Part shown: in pieces, positions 1 through 8,006 of the stretch
Layout: each line of letters begins with the position of its first letter
Position numbering within the stretch: position 1 is the stretch's first letter
NCBI RefSeq assembly: GCF_004799325.1
Contig: NZ_SSMD01000006.1
Span: 62,001 to 126,000, forward strand
Source of the DNA: Thalassobius vesicularis
GTDB taxonomy: Bacteria > Pseudomonadota > Alphaproteobacteria > Rhodobacterales > Rhodobacteraceae
Direction: 5' to 3'
Length of the DNA stretch: 64,000 bases
Program-made: the position numbers and the translations under genes
Notes under the pieces: generated by a model
Seen by the model: the letters and a program-made list of their open reading frames with translations, nothing else
Databases searched by the model: none
What the model was told of the DNA's origin: nothing

Positions 1-1434
1 GGCACTCTGGACCGTGTCGAGGTGCTGAAGGGCTCGCAATCCGCGCGCTATGGCGTCAGCGCCGTTGGCGGCGTTGTCAGCCTGCAAAACTGGATGCCGA
101 CCGACAACGGAACCTCGGGTCAGGCCAGTGTCGAGGTCGGCACCTACAACACCCGCCGCGCCTCTCTGTCGCTGGGTCTGCGCACCGACCGGGTCGAGCT
201 GGCCCTGGGTCTCAGCACTCTGAAAACAGACGGTTTTTCCGCCAATTCGGCCGGTACCGAGGCGGACGGCTACGAAGAGAAAACCGCCAACCTGCGCGCC
301 ATCTACCACCTGAGCGACACCGCCCTGATCGGTCTGGCGGCCTTTACCCTGACCTCGGACGGCGAGTTCGACGAATGGGGCGGCGACGGCGCGGCCCCCT
401 ATGACGAAACCAACACCCGTGACGCCAAGGGCTACCGCGTGTTCTCGGAATTCACGACCGGCGCGATCAGCCACAGCCTGGCCTATTCCTACTTTGAAAC
501 CGACCGGGCCAGCACCTCGAACGGTTGGGTCGATACCTTCAACGGCGACCGTAAGAAGGTGGAATACAAGGCGAATTTCGATCTGGGCACCATGCTGTCG
601 ATGTATGTCGGCGCTGACAACACCCGCGAAACCGCCGCTGGCGCAGACAGCGAAATCACCGGCGTTTTCGCCGAGGCGACCTATGCCCCGACCGCCGATC
701 TGGACATCGTGACTTCGATCCGGCACGACGACCACTCGGATTTCGCGGACAAGACCACCGGCCGTATCGCGCTGTCCTGGCGCATCAAGGACGACCTGAT
801 CCTGCGTGCGCAGGCCGCGACCGGCTACAAGCCGCCCAGCCTTTACCAGCTGACCTCGTCCTACGGCAACCCGGCCTTCCAGCCCGAAGAGTCGACCAGC
901 TACGAGCTGGGCCTGGAAAAACGCTATGGTGGCAATGACTTCGTCCGCGCGACCCTGTTCCAGACCGACATCAAGGGGCAGGTCTACTGGGACTACACCT
1001 CGGTCCGCTGCGCCAGCGGCTTCGGCTGCTACGAGGTGCAGGACTTCACCGCCAAGGGTCTGGAGCTGTCCGGCCAGAAGGCGCTGAGCCCGACGATCGA
1101 CCTAGTCGCTAGCTACACGCTGACCGACACGGCCGACGGCACCGGCGCGCAGGCGCTGCGCGTGCCGCGTCACGATCTGGAGATCGGCCTGAACGCCAAG
1201 ATGGGTGAAAAGACCACCGGCGGCATCAGCGTGAACCACGTGGCCGACCGCATGGACACCGTGGGCGCCGTGCCGGATTACACCGTGGTCAACGCGCATC
1301 TGGCCTATCAGGTGACAGAAAAGGCCCAGGCCTATCTGCGGGTCGAAAACCTGACGGACGAACAGTACGAAACCGCCGCTGGCTATGCGACTTCGGGTCG
1401 GGCCTTCTACTTCGGCGTCCGTGCGAATTTCTAA
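1..1434 (+). CDS. TonB-dependent outer-membrane receptor, BtuB-like, 5' truncated by window edge
   Basis: Open from base 1 with no start in the window. The first residues (GTLDRVEVLKGSQSARYG) are the end of the plug domain of a TonB-dependent receptor, and the rest is a long amphipathic beta-strand region ending in an aromatic-terminated strand (YFGVRANF), the usual outer-membrane barrel C-terminus. It probably imports a corrinoid, because the downstream genes encode a BtuF/BtuC/BtuD-like ABC importer and a CbiZ cobinamide amidohydrolase. Substrate is inferred from context only; siderophore receptors have the same fold. The stop overlaps the start of the next gene by 14 bases. Any cobalamin riboswitch would lie upstream of the window. 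Confidence 0.85.
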   Translation, partial: GTLDRVEVLKGSQSARYGVSAVGGVVSLQNWMPTDNGTSGQASVEVGTYNTRRASLSLGLRTDRVELALGLSTLKTDGFSANSAGTEADGYEEKTANLRAIYHLSDTALIGLAAFTLTSDGEFDEWGGDGAAPYDETNTRDAKGYRVFSEFTTGAISHSLAYSYFETDRASTSNGWVDTFNGDRKKVEYKANFDLGTMLSMYVGADNTRETAAGADSEITGVFAEATYAPTADLDIVTSIRHDDHSDFADKTTGRIALSWRIKDDLILRAQAATGYKPPSLYQLTSSYGNPAFQPEESTSYELGLEKRYGGNDFVRATLFQTDIKGQVYWDYTSVRCASGFGCYEVQDFTAKGLELSGQKALSPTIDLVASYTLTDTADGTGAQALRVPRHDLEIGLNAKMGEKTTGGISVNHVADRMDTVGAVPDYTVVNAHLAYQVTEKAQAYLRVENLTDEQYETAAGYATSGRAFYFGVRANF

Positions 1435-2260
1435 GCTGATATCACTGGGTGCCGCGCTGGTTTTCACTGGCGCGGCAGCCTTTGCCGATGCGGCCCCGCG
1501 CCGTATCGTGTCGATGAATCTGTGCACCGATCAGCTGGCGATGTTGCTCTCTGATCCGGATCGGATCGTCTCTTTGTCCTATCTGGCCACCGACCCGCGC
1601 AGCAGCGCCATGCACCGTGAGGCGCAGGTTTTTGCCCGCAATCAGGGTCAGGCCGAGGAGATCTACCTGCAAGAGCCAGACCTGGTTCTGGCCGGGCAAT
1701 ATACCGGCGTGGCCACCGTCAACATGCTGAAACGACTTGGAAAACGGGTCGAGGTGTTCTTGCCCGCCTACTCGCTGGAAGACGTGCGTGACGGCATCCT
1801 CCACATGGGGCAGGTGCTGGGGCACCAGGCGCGGGCCGAGGCGCTGGTCGCGCAGTTCGACGCCGATCTGGCCGCCCTGCGCGAGGACGTGCAGAACCGC
1901 CCGCTGGCCGCACTCTACTACGCAAATGGCTACACGACCGGCGATAAAACCCTGGCCGGGCAGATCCTGCTGGCCGCCGGTTTCGACAACGCCATCACCC
2001 GCGCAGGTCAGTCCCGCGCGGGCAACCTGCCGCTGGAATTGCTGGTGATGTTGCAGCCCGACGCGGTGGTGACAGGGGCGAAATATCCCGGCCAGTCGCG
2101 CTCCGAGGCGATCCTGGATCACCCCGTCATCCGCACGTTGCAAAAGGGGCGAGAGACCGGCACCGTGGCCGATAGCGACTGGCTGTGCGGCACGCCCTAC
2201 GTGCTGCGCGCCATCGCCGATCTGGTGGCCCTGCGCCACCGCGTGGAGGAATCGCAATGA
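1421..2260 (+). CDS. btuF: Periplasmic corrinoid-binding protein, BtuF-like
   Basis: A 279-residue class III periplasmic binding protein. I chose the GTG at 1421, which overlaps the receptor stop, because it gives a compact signal peptide (MRISKLISLGAALVFTGAAAFADA, cleavage near residue 24) followed directly by APRRIVSMNLCTDQLA, the standard first strand of the PF01497 fold. The in-frame ATG at 1385 would add 12 residues before the signal peptide. It should capture B12 or cobinamide in the periplasm and deliver it to the permease encoded next. The family also contains haem- and siderophore-binding members, so the corrinoid assignment rests on the cbiZ neighbour. Confidence 0.82.
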   Translation: MRISKLISLGAALVFTGAAAFADAAPRRIVSMNLCTDQLAMLLSDPDRIVSLSYLATDPRSSAMHREAQVFARNQGQAEEIYLQEPDLVLAGQYTGVATVNMLKRLGKRVEVFLPAYSLEDVRDGILHMGQVLGHQARAEALVAQFDADLAALREDVQNRPLAALYYANGYTTGDKTLAGQILLAAGFDNAITRAGQSRAGNLPLELLVMLQPDAVVTGAKYPGQSRSEAILDHPVIRTLQKGRETGTVADSDWLCGTPYVLRAIADLVALRHRVEESQ

Positions 2261-3240
2261 GCCGCCTGATGATCCTGCTGGCCGTGACAGTGGCGGTGCT
2301 GTTCGCCGCCTCTCTGGCCATTGGTCCGGCGGCGGCCCCGGTCGGGCGCAGCCTGTCGGCGCTGTTCGTCGACGACAACGGTCCGCTGAGCATGGTGATG
2401 CGCGAAATCCGCCTGCCGCGCGCGCTGCTGGGCCTGATGATCGGCATCTCGCTGGGCATGGCCGGGGCCGGGATGCAGGGCTATCTGCGCAACCCGCTGG
2501 CCGATCCGGGGCTGATCGGGGTGTCTGGCTCGGCGGCGTTGGGGGCCGTGATCGCCATCCACACCGGCCTGTCGGCGGCCTTCGTGCTGGGCCTGCCGCT
2601 GATGGCCTTGGCCGGGGCCTTGGGTGGCGTGTTTCTGGTGATGCTGCTGGCCGGGCCGCAGGGTGGCTCGCAAACCCTGATTCTTGCGGGGATCGCGATT
2701 TCGTCCCTGTCTGCGGCGCTTAGCTCGCTGGTGCTGAACCTGTCGCCCAATCCCTTTGCCGCCAATGAGATCGTGTTCTGGATGATGGGCTCGCTGGCGG
2801 ATCGGTCCATGACCCATGTCTGGCTGGCGCTGCCCCTGATGGCCGCCGGTTGGGCGCTGCTGGCCAGCCTGCCGCGCGGGCTGGACGCGCTGACCCTGGG
2901 CGAGGACGCGGCCGAGGCCCTGGGCATCAACCTGACCCGCCTGCGGCTGAAGCTGGTGATCGGAACCGCCGCTTGCGTCGGCGCGGCCACCGCCGTTGCG
3001 GGCGCGATCGGGTTCGTCGGGCTGGTCGTCCCGCACATCCTGCGCCCCTACGTCGCCTCGCGCCCCGGCCCGCTGATCTGGGCCTCGGCGCTTGGTGGGG
3101 CGGCAATGGTGCTGGCCGCTGACATCGTGGTGCGCCTGATCCTGCCGACCCAAGACCTGAAGCTGGGCGTGCTGACCGCCATCGTCGGCGCACCGCTGTT
3201 CCTGCACCTGATCTACAAAACCCGGAGGGCCGGGGTATGA
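2257..3240 (+). CDS. btuC: FecCD/BtuC-type ABC transporter permease
   Basis: A 327-residue polytopic inner-membrane protein of the FecCD family. ATG at 2257 overlaps the previous stop as ATGA and follows a good ribosome site (GGAGGA, 2245-2250). Family motifs visible include RLPRALLGLMIGISLGMAGAGMQG near the N-terminus and GFVGLVVPHILRPYVASRPG, the cytoplasmic loop that contacts the ATPase. About ten hydrophobic segments are expected. It forms the translocation channel for the corrinoid importer with the flanking binding protein and ATPase. Four-base overlaps on both sides indicate translational coupling. Confidence 0.88.
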   Translation: MSRLMILLAVTVAVLFAASLAIGPAAAPVGRSLSALFVDDNGPLSMVMREIRLPRALLGLMIGISLGMAGAGMQGYLRNPLADPGLIGVSGSAALGAVIAIHTGLSAAFVLGLPLMALAGALGGVFLVMLLAGPQGGSQTLILAGIAISSLSAALSSLVLNLSPNPFAANEIVFWMMGSLADRSMTHVWLALPLMAAGWALLASLPRGLDALTLGEDAAEALGINLTRLRLKLVIGTAACVGAATAVAGAIGFVGLVVPHILRPYVASRPGPLIWASALGGAAMVLAADIVVRLILPTQDLKLGVLTAIVGAPLFLHLIYKTRRAGV

Positions 3241-3995
3241 GCCTGCTCTCCCTCCACGATATGGCTGTCAGCTTGCGTGGACGGCCCGTGTTTTCCGGCG
3301 TCAGCCTGACCGTCGGCGCGGGCGAAGTCGTGGGTCTGATCGGCCCCAACGGTGCTGGCAAAACCACCCTGATGCGCGCGGCGCTGGGGCTGGTTCCGGC
3401 GTCCGGGCGCAGCTCTCTGGCCGATCTGCCCGCGCGGGACCGCGCCCGCCGCGCCGCCTGGATGCCCCAAAGCCACGAGATCGCTTGGCCGGTCGACGTC
3501 GAAACCCTCGTCACTCTGGGCCGCATTCCGCATCTGGGCGCGGGCCAATCCGTCCGCCCCGAGGACCGTGCCGCCGTGGATCGCGCCCTGTCGCAAATGG
3601 GGCTGCAAGACCTGCGCCACCGCACCGCCACCCGCCTGTCGGGGGGGGAGCAAACCCGCGCCCTGGTCGCCCGCACCCTAGCGCAAGACACGCCGCTGGT
3701 GCTGGCGGACGAACCCATCGCAGGGCTGGACCCCGCGCACCAGATCTCGACCATGCAATGCTTTCAGGACATCGCGGCGCAGGGCAAATCCGTCGTCGTC
3801 TCGATCCACGATCTGGGGCTGGCCGTGCGCCATTGCACCCGTCTGATCCTGCTGGCGGGCGGGCGTCTGGTGGCCGATGGTGCGCCCGTGGACGTGCTGA
3901 CGCCGGACAACCTGCGCGCCGAATTCGGTATCTCGGCGCATTTCGTGGACACGCCGCAAGGCCCGGTTTTCCAACCGCTCGAGGTGCTGCGATGA
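3237..3995 (+). CDS. btuD: ABC transporter ATPase, BtuD/FecE-like
   Basis: A 252-residue ABC ATPase. Walker A is GPNGAGKTT (residues 36-44), the signature is LSGGEQ, Walker B is LVLADEP, and the switch His is in VVSIHDLGLA. It energises the FecCD-type importer encoded just upstream. ATG at 3237 overlaps the permease stop (ATGA), and its own stop overlaps the cbiZ start in the same way, so the four genes from btuF to cbiZ look like one tightly coupled unit. Siderophore importers have the same ATPase type; cbiZ argues for corrinoids. Confidence 0.88.
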   Translation: MSLLSLHDMAVSLRGRPVFSGVSLTVGAGEVVGLIGPNGAGKTTLMRAALGLVPASGRSSLADLPARDRARRAAWMPQSHEIAWPVDVETLVTLGRIPHLGAGQSVRPEDRAAVDRALSQMGLQDLRHRTATRLSGGEQTRALVARTLAQDTPLVLADEPIAGLDPAHQISTMQCFQDIAAQGKSVVVSIHDLGLAVRHCTRLILLAGGRLVADGAPVDVLTPDNLRAEFGISAHFVDTPQGPVFQPLEVLR

Positions 3996-4657
3996 CCGTC
4001 ACCGTCGATCGCCCCTGGGTCGAGTTCGACCTGGGCGAGGAGATGCGCGTGCTCAGCTGGGCGATCAGCCGCCCCGGTCTGGTTCGCGCCCGCCGCATCC
4101 TGTGGCGCGAGGTGCGCAATGCCGACCTGCCCGCCGATCTGGACGTGTATGACTGGCTGGGCGCCGAACTGGCCGCGCGTGACGCCTCGGACGCGGTGTG
4201 TTTCCTGACCTCGCGCGATGTGCGGGCGGTGACGCAGGCGCATGCTTCGGTCGGGCAGGCGGTGGCCCTTGCCGTCGCCACGACCGGCCTGTCGAACGCC
4301 GAGCGTGTCGGCACCCGCTTCCCCCGCGACCCGTCCGTCTGGGGCACGATCAACGTCGCCGTGCAGCTAAACATCGGCCTGACCGAACCCGCGCTGTTGG
4401 AGGCGATCAGCATCGCCAGCCAGGCCCGCACCGCCGCCGTGATGGAGATCGGCCTGCACCTGCCCACCGGGCAGGCCACCGGCACAGGCACCGACTGCAT
4501 CGCCATCGCCGCTCCCGATGGGGCTGAACCATACGCCGGCCTGCACACCGAGGTCGGCCATGCCCTCGGCAAGGCGGTCTACGACGCGGTGCTGCAAGGC
4601 GCGCAGGAGTGGATGGTTTCGCCCGGTGCCGCCGGGCCGGGGCTGAGTTTCCGCTAA
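3992..4657 (+). CDS. cbiZ: Adenosylcobinamide amidohydrolase CbiZ
   Basis: A 221-residue CbiZ-family protein. Recognisable family blocks are TTGLSNAERVG, GTINVAVQLNIGLTEPALLEA and the C-terminal TGTGTDCIAIAAPDG. CbiZ removes the aminopropanol side chain from adenosylcobinamide to give adenosylcobyric acid, which re-enters cobalamin synthesis; this allows salvage and remodelling of imported incomplete corrinoids. ATG at 3992 overlaps the btuD stop. Its TAA stop and the TAG stop of the convergent regulator share the four bases CTAA, so there is no intergenic terminator. Its position as last gene of the uptake operon fits a salvage role. Confidence 0.88.
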   Translation: MTVTVDRPWVEFDLGEEMRVLSWAISRPGLVRARRILWREVRNADLPADLDVYDWLGAELAARDASDAVCFLTSRDVRAVTQAHASVGQAVALAVATTGLSNAERVGTRFPRDPSVWGTINVAVQLNIGLTEPALLEAISIASQARTAAVMEIGLHLPTGQATGTGTDCIAIAAPDGAEPYAGLHTEVGHALGKAVYDAVLQGAQEWMVSPGAAGPGLSFR

Positions 4658-5343
4658 GGCCGGCACAGCGCGAACAGACTGCCGCGCGAATTGATCCCCA
4701 GCTTGGCATAGGCCCGCTTGCGGTAGGTGATGATCGACGAGGGCGCGAGGCCCAGTTCCGCCGCGATCAGCTCAGCCTTCTTGCCCGCCAGCATCCCCAG
4801 ACAGACGGCGCGTTCCCGGTCCGACAGCACGTCCAGCGCGGCGGGGTAGGCGTGCTCGGGTCGCGCCTCGAAATGCAACAGGGCCAGCCGGGCCAGCAGG
4901 GCGCAAAGGTCTGGCTGCCGCACCGCGTCATCGGCCCAATAGAGGTTCACCGCCAGCCGCAACCTCTCGCCCGCGATCAGCGTGGCGGATTTTCCGGACA
5001 GATCGGGTGCCTCAAAGAACCGCGCGCGGTAGTCGGCGCTCATCCGGTCAGCCGGATCGCCGGGGCGCGATTGGCCGCCGTCCAGTGCCAGCACATCCGC
5101 GAACAGGGGGTCTTGACGGAACCAGCCGTCCAGATACTCGGCCGCCAGCCTTGCCCCCAACGCCCCGGCGCGAAAGTTGCGCGACAGCAGGCAGGCGGCG
5201 TGATCAAGCGTGTAGGAAAACACCATGATCTGGGCGGCGCCCGTCGCCTCGACCATCTCAAGGAACGGCGTCAGGAACCCGTCCTGCCCCAGCTGGGCCA
5301 GACAGGTTTCGATCTGTGTGAACTGATGCGCCGTGTCCCCCAT
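4654..5343 (-). CDS. LuxR-family helix-turn-helix transcriptional regulator
   Basis: A 229-residue regulator with a C-terminal LuxR/GerE HTH (LSDRERAVCLGMLAGKKAEL... then SSIITYRKRAYAKLGI), roughly residues 165-225. The N-terminal 150 residues form an unidentified sensor domain that I cannot assign to the acyl-homoserine-lactone class. I chose the ATG at 5343 (MGDTAHQF); longer starts would run into the divergent monooxygenase gene. The 66-base gap to that gene (5344-5409) must hold both promoters, so it probably controls the monooxygenase and its small partner. It ends tail-to-tail with cbiZ, sharing four bases. Confidence 0.8.
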   Translation of the reverse strand: MGDTAHQFTQIETCLAQLGQDGFLTPFLEMVEATGAAQIMVFSYTLDHAACLLSRNFRAGALGARLAAEYLDGWFRQDPLFADVLALDGGQSRPGDPADRMSADYRARFFEAPDLSGKSATLIAGERLRLAVNLYWADDAVRQPDLCALLARLALLHFEARPEHAYPAALDVLSDRERAVCLGMLAGKKAELIAAELGLAPSSIITYRKRAYAKLGINSRGSLFALCRP

Positions 5344-5409
5344 TTCGGGGGACTTACCACGCACCCGTCCGCCTGTATAGAAATGAGGACAAAGGACGGA
5401 GGAGACATC

Positions 5410-7023
5410 ATGCGCCCCAAGGGAAGAGGCGAGCTGGACTCGCTGTATTTCAACTACCCGACATTTGCTGCGCCCGCCGCGCGTGACGGCCTCAGCGCCC
5501 GCACGCCCGTGGCCATCGTCGGGGCCGGGCCGGTGGGCATGACGGCGGCGCTGGTGCTGGCGAAATACGGCGTCCGGTCTGTGCTGCTGGACCGCAAGGA
5601 CACGTTCAACGATGGCAGCCGGGCCATCTGCATCGCGCGCCAAAGCTATTACATCCTTGAACAGGTCGGCGCGGTTCAGGCGTTTCTGGACAAATCCCTA
5701 GGCTGGACCACCGGGCGCAGTTTCTTTCGCGGCCAGCAGATCCTTGAGTTCGACATGCCCGACAGCGCGGACCAGAAATACCGACCCATGTACAATCTGG
5801 AACAGCAGTATATCGAGCAGTACCTCTATGACGCCGTCGCCGCGAACGACCTGATCGACCTGCGCTGGACCTCGGAAGTGACCGATCTGGCCGATGTCAC
5901 CGGCGGGGTCGAGCTGTCTGTGACCGACGCCCAAGGCAGCTACATCCTGCCCGCCGACTGGGTTCTGGCCGCTGACGGGGCGCATAGCCCGATCCGATCC
6001 ATGCGCGGGCTGCGGCTGAAGGGGCAGAATTTCGAAGGCCGCTATGTCATAGCCGACGTGCAGATGGACCACGACTATCCCACCATCCGCCGCGCCCTGT
6101 TCGACCCGGCCTGCCGCCCCGGTGGCACCGTTCTGATCCACCGCCAGCCCGACAATATCTGGCGCATCGACTACCAGCTCAAACCCGGCGAAAGCGCCGA
6201 AGAGGCCACGCGCGAGGACAACGTCCGCGCCTCGGTCGCCTCTGTCCTGCAGGAAATCGGCCATACCGGCGACTGGGATCTGGAATGGTGGAGCGTCTAT
6301 TCCGCCAACACCCTTGCGCTGGACGACTACCGTGACGGGCGGGTGATTTTCATCGGCGACAGCGCCCACATCGTGCCGATTTTCGGGGTGCGTGGACTGA
6401 ACAACGGCTTGGCAGATGCGCAGAATATCGGCTGGAAACTTGCCAGCGTCCTGAACGGGCTGGCGACAGGTGCGCTGCTCGACAGCTACTCGCCCGAGCG
6501 GCGCGGGGCCACGCTGGACGTCTTCGCCAACGCCTCGAAAAGCACGCGGTTCATGACGCCGCCGTCGCAGGGCTGGCAGGTGATGCGCGACGCGGCCTTG
6601 TCGCTGGCGCTGGATCGTCCCTCGATGGGGCAACTGGCCAACCCGCGCCAGATGACGCCCTACACCTACGGCGACAGCCCGATCACGCTGGCCGATGAAA
6701 CGCATTTCAAACGCGGCCCCGCGCCGGGCGACGTGACGCTGGACGTGGCCGAGGAGGGCGGTTTCCTGACCGACCGGTTCGGCGATGGTTTTACCGTTTT
6801 GGCCTTTGGCGACGCGGATTTGGGCGATTTGCCGGGGGTCACGCTGGTGTCCCTGCCAGCGACCGGCCGCGCGGCGGAACTGTATGGCGCGCAGGATGGC
6901 ACCGCCTTCCTGATCCGTCCCGACATGCACATCGCCGCCCGCTGGCAGCACGTCAAACCGGGGCAGGTTCTGGCCGCCCTGTCCGCAATCCTGACCAAAG
7001 GGGCACAGCATGACCCATTCTGA
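5410..7023 (+). CDS. FAD-dependent class A aromatic-ring-type monooxygenase (PF01494)
   Basis: A 537-residue flavoprotein. The dinucleotide fold is VAIVGAGPVGMTAALVLAKYG (about residues 32-52) and the second FAD motif is GRVIFIGDSAHIVPIFGVRGLNNG, typical of PheA/TfdB/MhpA-like hydroxylases. The C-terminal 150 residues look like the thioredoxin-like tail of the PHOX group. ATG at 5410 follows a strong ribosome site (GGAGGAGA, 5398-5405); an ATG at 5383 in frame lacks one. It probably hydroxylates an aromatic substrate using NAD(P)H and O2, but the substrate cannot be read from the sequence. Overlaps the next small gene by 14 bases and is divergent from a LuxR-type regulator. Confidence 0.85.
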   Translation: MRPKGRGELDSLYFNYPTFAAPAARDGLSARTPVAIVGAGPVGMTAALVLAKYGVRSVLLDRKDTFNDGSRAICIARQSYYILEQVGAVQAFLDKSLGWTTGRSFFRGQQILEFDMPDSADQKYRPMYNLEQQYIEQYLYDAVAANDLIDLRWTSEVTDLADVTGGVELSVTDAQGSYILPADWVLAADGAHSPIRSMRGLRLKGQNFEGRYVIADVQMDHDYPTIRRALFDPACRPGGTVLIHRQPDNIWRIDYQLKPGESAEEATREDNVRASVASVLQEIGHTGDWDLEWWSVYSANTLALDDYRDGRVIFIGDSAHIVPIFGVRGLNNGLADAQNIGWKLASVLNGLATGALLDSYSPERRGATLDVFANASKSTRFMTPPSQGWQVMRDAALSLALDRPSMGQLANPRQMTPYTYGDSPITLADETHFKRGPAPGDVTLDVAEEGGFLTDRFGDGFTVLAFGDADLGDLPGVTLVSLPATGRAAELYGAQDGTAFLIRPDMHIAARWQHVKPGQVLAALSAILTKGAQHDPF

Positions 7024-7186
7024 CCTGGAAACCATTTACGAGGCTCTGGCCCAAGGTATCGACACCGCCGGTGAACACGCCCCGGTCTATCTGGCCAAGG
7101 TCGCCCTGGCCCTTGCCGAAACCCTGAACGACGCCCCCGCCGCGCTGAAGATCATCGCCGATGCGCAAGCCAATCTGACCCGCTGA
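7010..7186 (+). CDS. Small DUF2783-like protein coupled to flavin monooxygenase
   Basis: A 58-residue protein (MTHSDLETIYEALAQGID... to ...ANLTR) that starts inside the last 14 bases of the monooxygenase gene. It is mostly helical and alanine/leucine rich (two predicted helices), with no cysteine or signal peptide. The size, sequence style (LYxALAxxID, YLAKVALALAETL) and position after a class A flavin monooxygenase match what I recall of the DUF2783 family, whose function is unknown. The overlap implies translational coupling and perhaps a subunit or stabilising role for the hydroxylase. Confidence 0.72.
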   Translation: MTHSDLETIYEALAQGIDTAGEHAPVYLAKVALALAETLNDAPAALKIIADAQANLTR

Positions 7187-7297
7187 CCGCCCACCTTTTC
7201 GGTTCTTTGGTTTTCACGGCCCCGGCGCTACCGTCGGGGCAGGAGACCCGAAAAGATGCAGCAAAAACCCCAGCATATCCTTGCGTAGGGCGGCGAG

Positions 7298-7666
7298 TTG
7301 AACGACGCCGTCTGGCTGGACGTGCTGGAGGCCGTGGACCGCACCTATGCCGATCTAGTGGAGTATCAGGAAAAGCTGGAGGCGCGGAACAACGAGCTTC
7401 AGGCCCTGCGCCGCTTCCTTGGCTCGATCCTTGCCTTGATCAGCGATTACCTGATCGTGGTCGAACGCGACGGGGCGATCAGCAATGCCAGCGCCTCGTT
7501 CTGCGATGCGGTTGGGCTGGACCGCGCGATGCCGGAGGGCGCCGGCGCGGCCATCATCGGCAAGGCATTCGCCGGAGAGTCGGGCCGGTTGACGATGCGC
7601 ACCCTGTTTGGCGGGGCGCGCATCGTGGATATGCTGGTGGGCGAGCAGCTGCCGCGGATCTGCTGA
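7298..7666 (+). CDS. Truncated PAS-type sensor protein (N-terminal fragment)
   Basis: A 122-residue reading frame from a TTG codon. It has an N-terminal helix (AVWLDVLEAVDRTYADLV), a coiled-coil stretch (EYQEKLEARNNELQALRRF) and then the first strands of a PAS domain (SDYLIVVERDGAISNASASF). Such arrangements normally continue into a full PAS domain and a histidine kinase; here the frame ends in mid-domain, abutting the convergent copZ-like gene. In the same frame an ATG at 7256 opens a 10-codon frame (MQQKPQHILA) closed by TAG at 7286. It could be a decaying kinase gene or a small stand-alone sensor; I favour a remnant. Confidence 0.5.
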   Translation: MNDAVWLDVLEAVDRTYADLVEYQEKLEARNNELQALRRFLGSILALISDYLIVVERDGAISNASASFCDAVGLDRAMPEGAGAAIIGKAFAGESGRLTMRTLFGGARIVDMLVGEQLPRIC

Positions 7667-7864
7667 TCAGGCGGCGGTGGCTTCGAACCCGGCTTCTTTG
7701 ATTGCGGCCAGCAGCGTGGCGGCGTCGTCGGCGCTGTCGATCTCGACCATGCGGCCGGGGATGTCGAATTCCAGCAGGGCGGTCGGGTCAGCCTCGGTCA
7801 CGGATTTCTGGATCGCGGCGGTGCAATGGCCGCATTTCATGGCAGGTACGTTGAATTTCGTCAT
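7667..7864 (-). CDS. copZ: Heavy-metal-associated (HMA) copper chaperone, CopZ-like
   Basis: A 65-residue ferredoxin-like HMA protein. The metal site is AMKCGHCTAAI (CxxC at residues 11 and 14), and the rest follows the beta-alpha-beta-beta-alpha-beta pattern (EFDIPGRMVEI ... IKEAGFEATAA). It should bind Cu(I) in the cytoplasm and hand it to the ATPase encoded divergently. Its promoter (7887-7917 on the minus strand) has the 19-bp spacer of MerR-activated promoters, implying joint copper induction with copA. Its stop abuts that of the truncated sensor frame. Confidence 0.88.
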   Translation of the reverse strand: MTKFNVPAMKCGHCTAAIQKSVTEADPTALLEFDIPGRMVEIDSADDAATLLAAIKEAGFEATAA

Positions 7865-7886
7865 CTGAGTCTCCTTGCTTTCCTCT

Positions 7887-7917
7887 CAGATGGACCCTTC
7901 CCGCGCTGGAAGGTCAA
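7887..7917 (-). promoter_or_regulatory. MerR/CueR-type promoter for copZ
   Basis: Read on the minus strand: -35 TTGACC (7917-7912), a 19-bp spacer, then -10 CATCTG (7892-7887). The spacer contains the imperfect palindrome CCTTCC...GGGAAGG. A 19-bp spacer is too long for plain sigma-70 use and is the hallmark of promoters activated by MerR-family proteins. The CueR-like gene at 10473 is the obvious regulator. Confidence 0.75.
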
Positions 7918-7945
7918 GAGGTGAAAGAAAAGGAAGATGTGGGTC

Positions 7946-7976
7946 TTGACCTTCCATCTGATGGAACCTCTATCTG
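7946..7976 (+). promoter_or_regulatory. MerR/CueR-type promoter for copA
   Basis: -35 TTGACC (7946-7951), a 19-bp spacer (7952-7970) and -10 TATCTG (7971-7976). Within it lies the dyad CCTTCCAT-CTG-ATGGAACC, matching known CueR/HmrR operators in style. It drives copA (start 8007) and probably the MerR gene behind it. The same architecture occurs 30 bp away on the other strand for copZ. Confidence 0.8.
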
Positions 7977-8006
7977 GGGGATGTCGATGCAAGACAGGAG
8001 CCAGCG

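Noticed and set aside
4609-5409. Extended N-terminus of the flavin monooxygenase
   Set aside because: The extra residues run antisense through the LuxR-type gene; the ribosome site and family N-terminus place the start at 5410.
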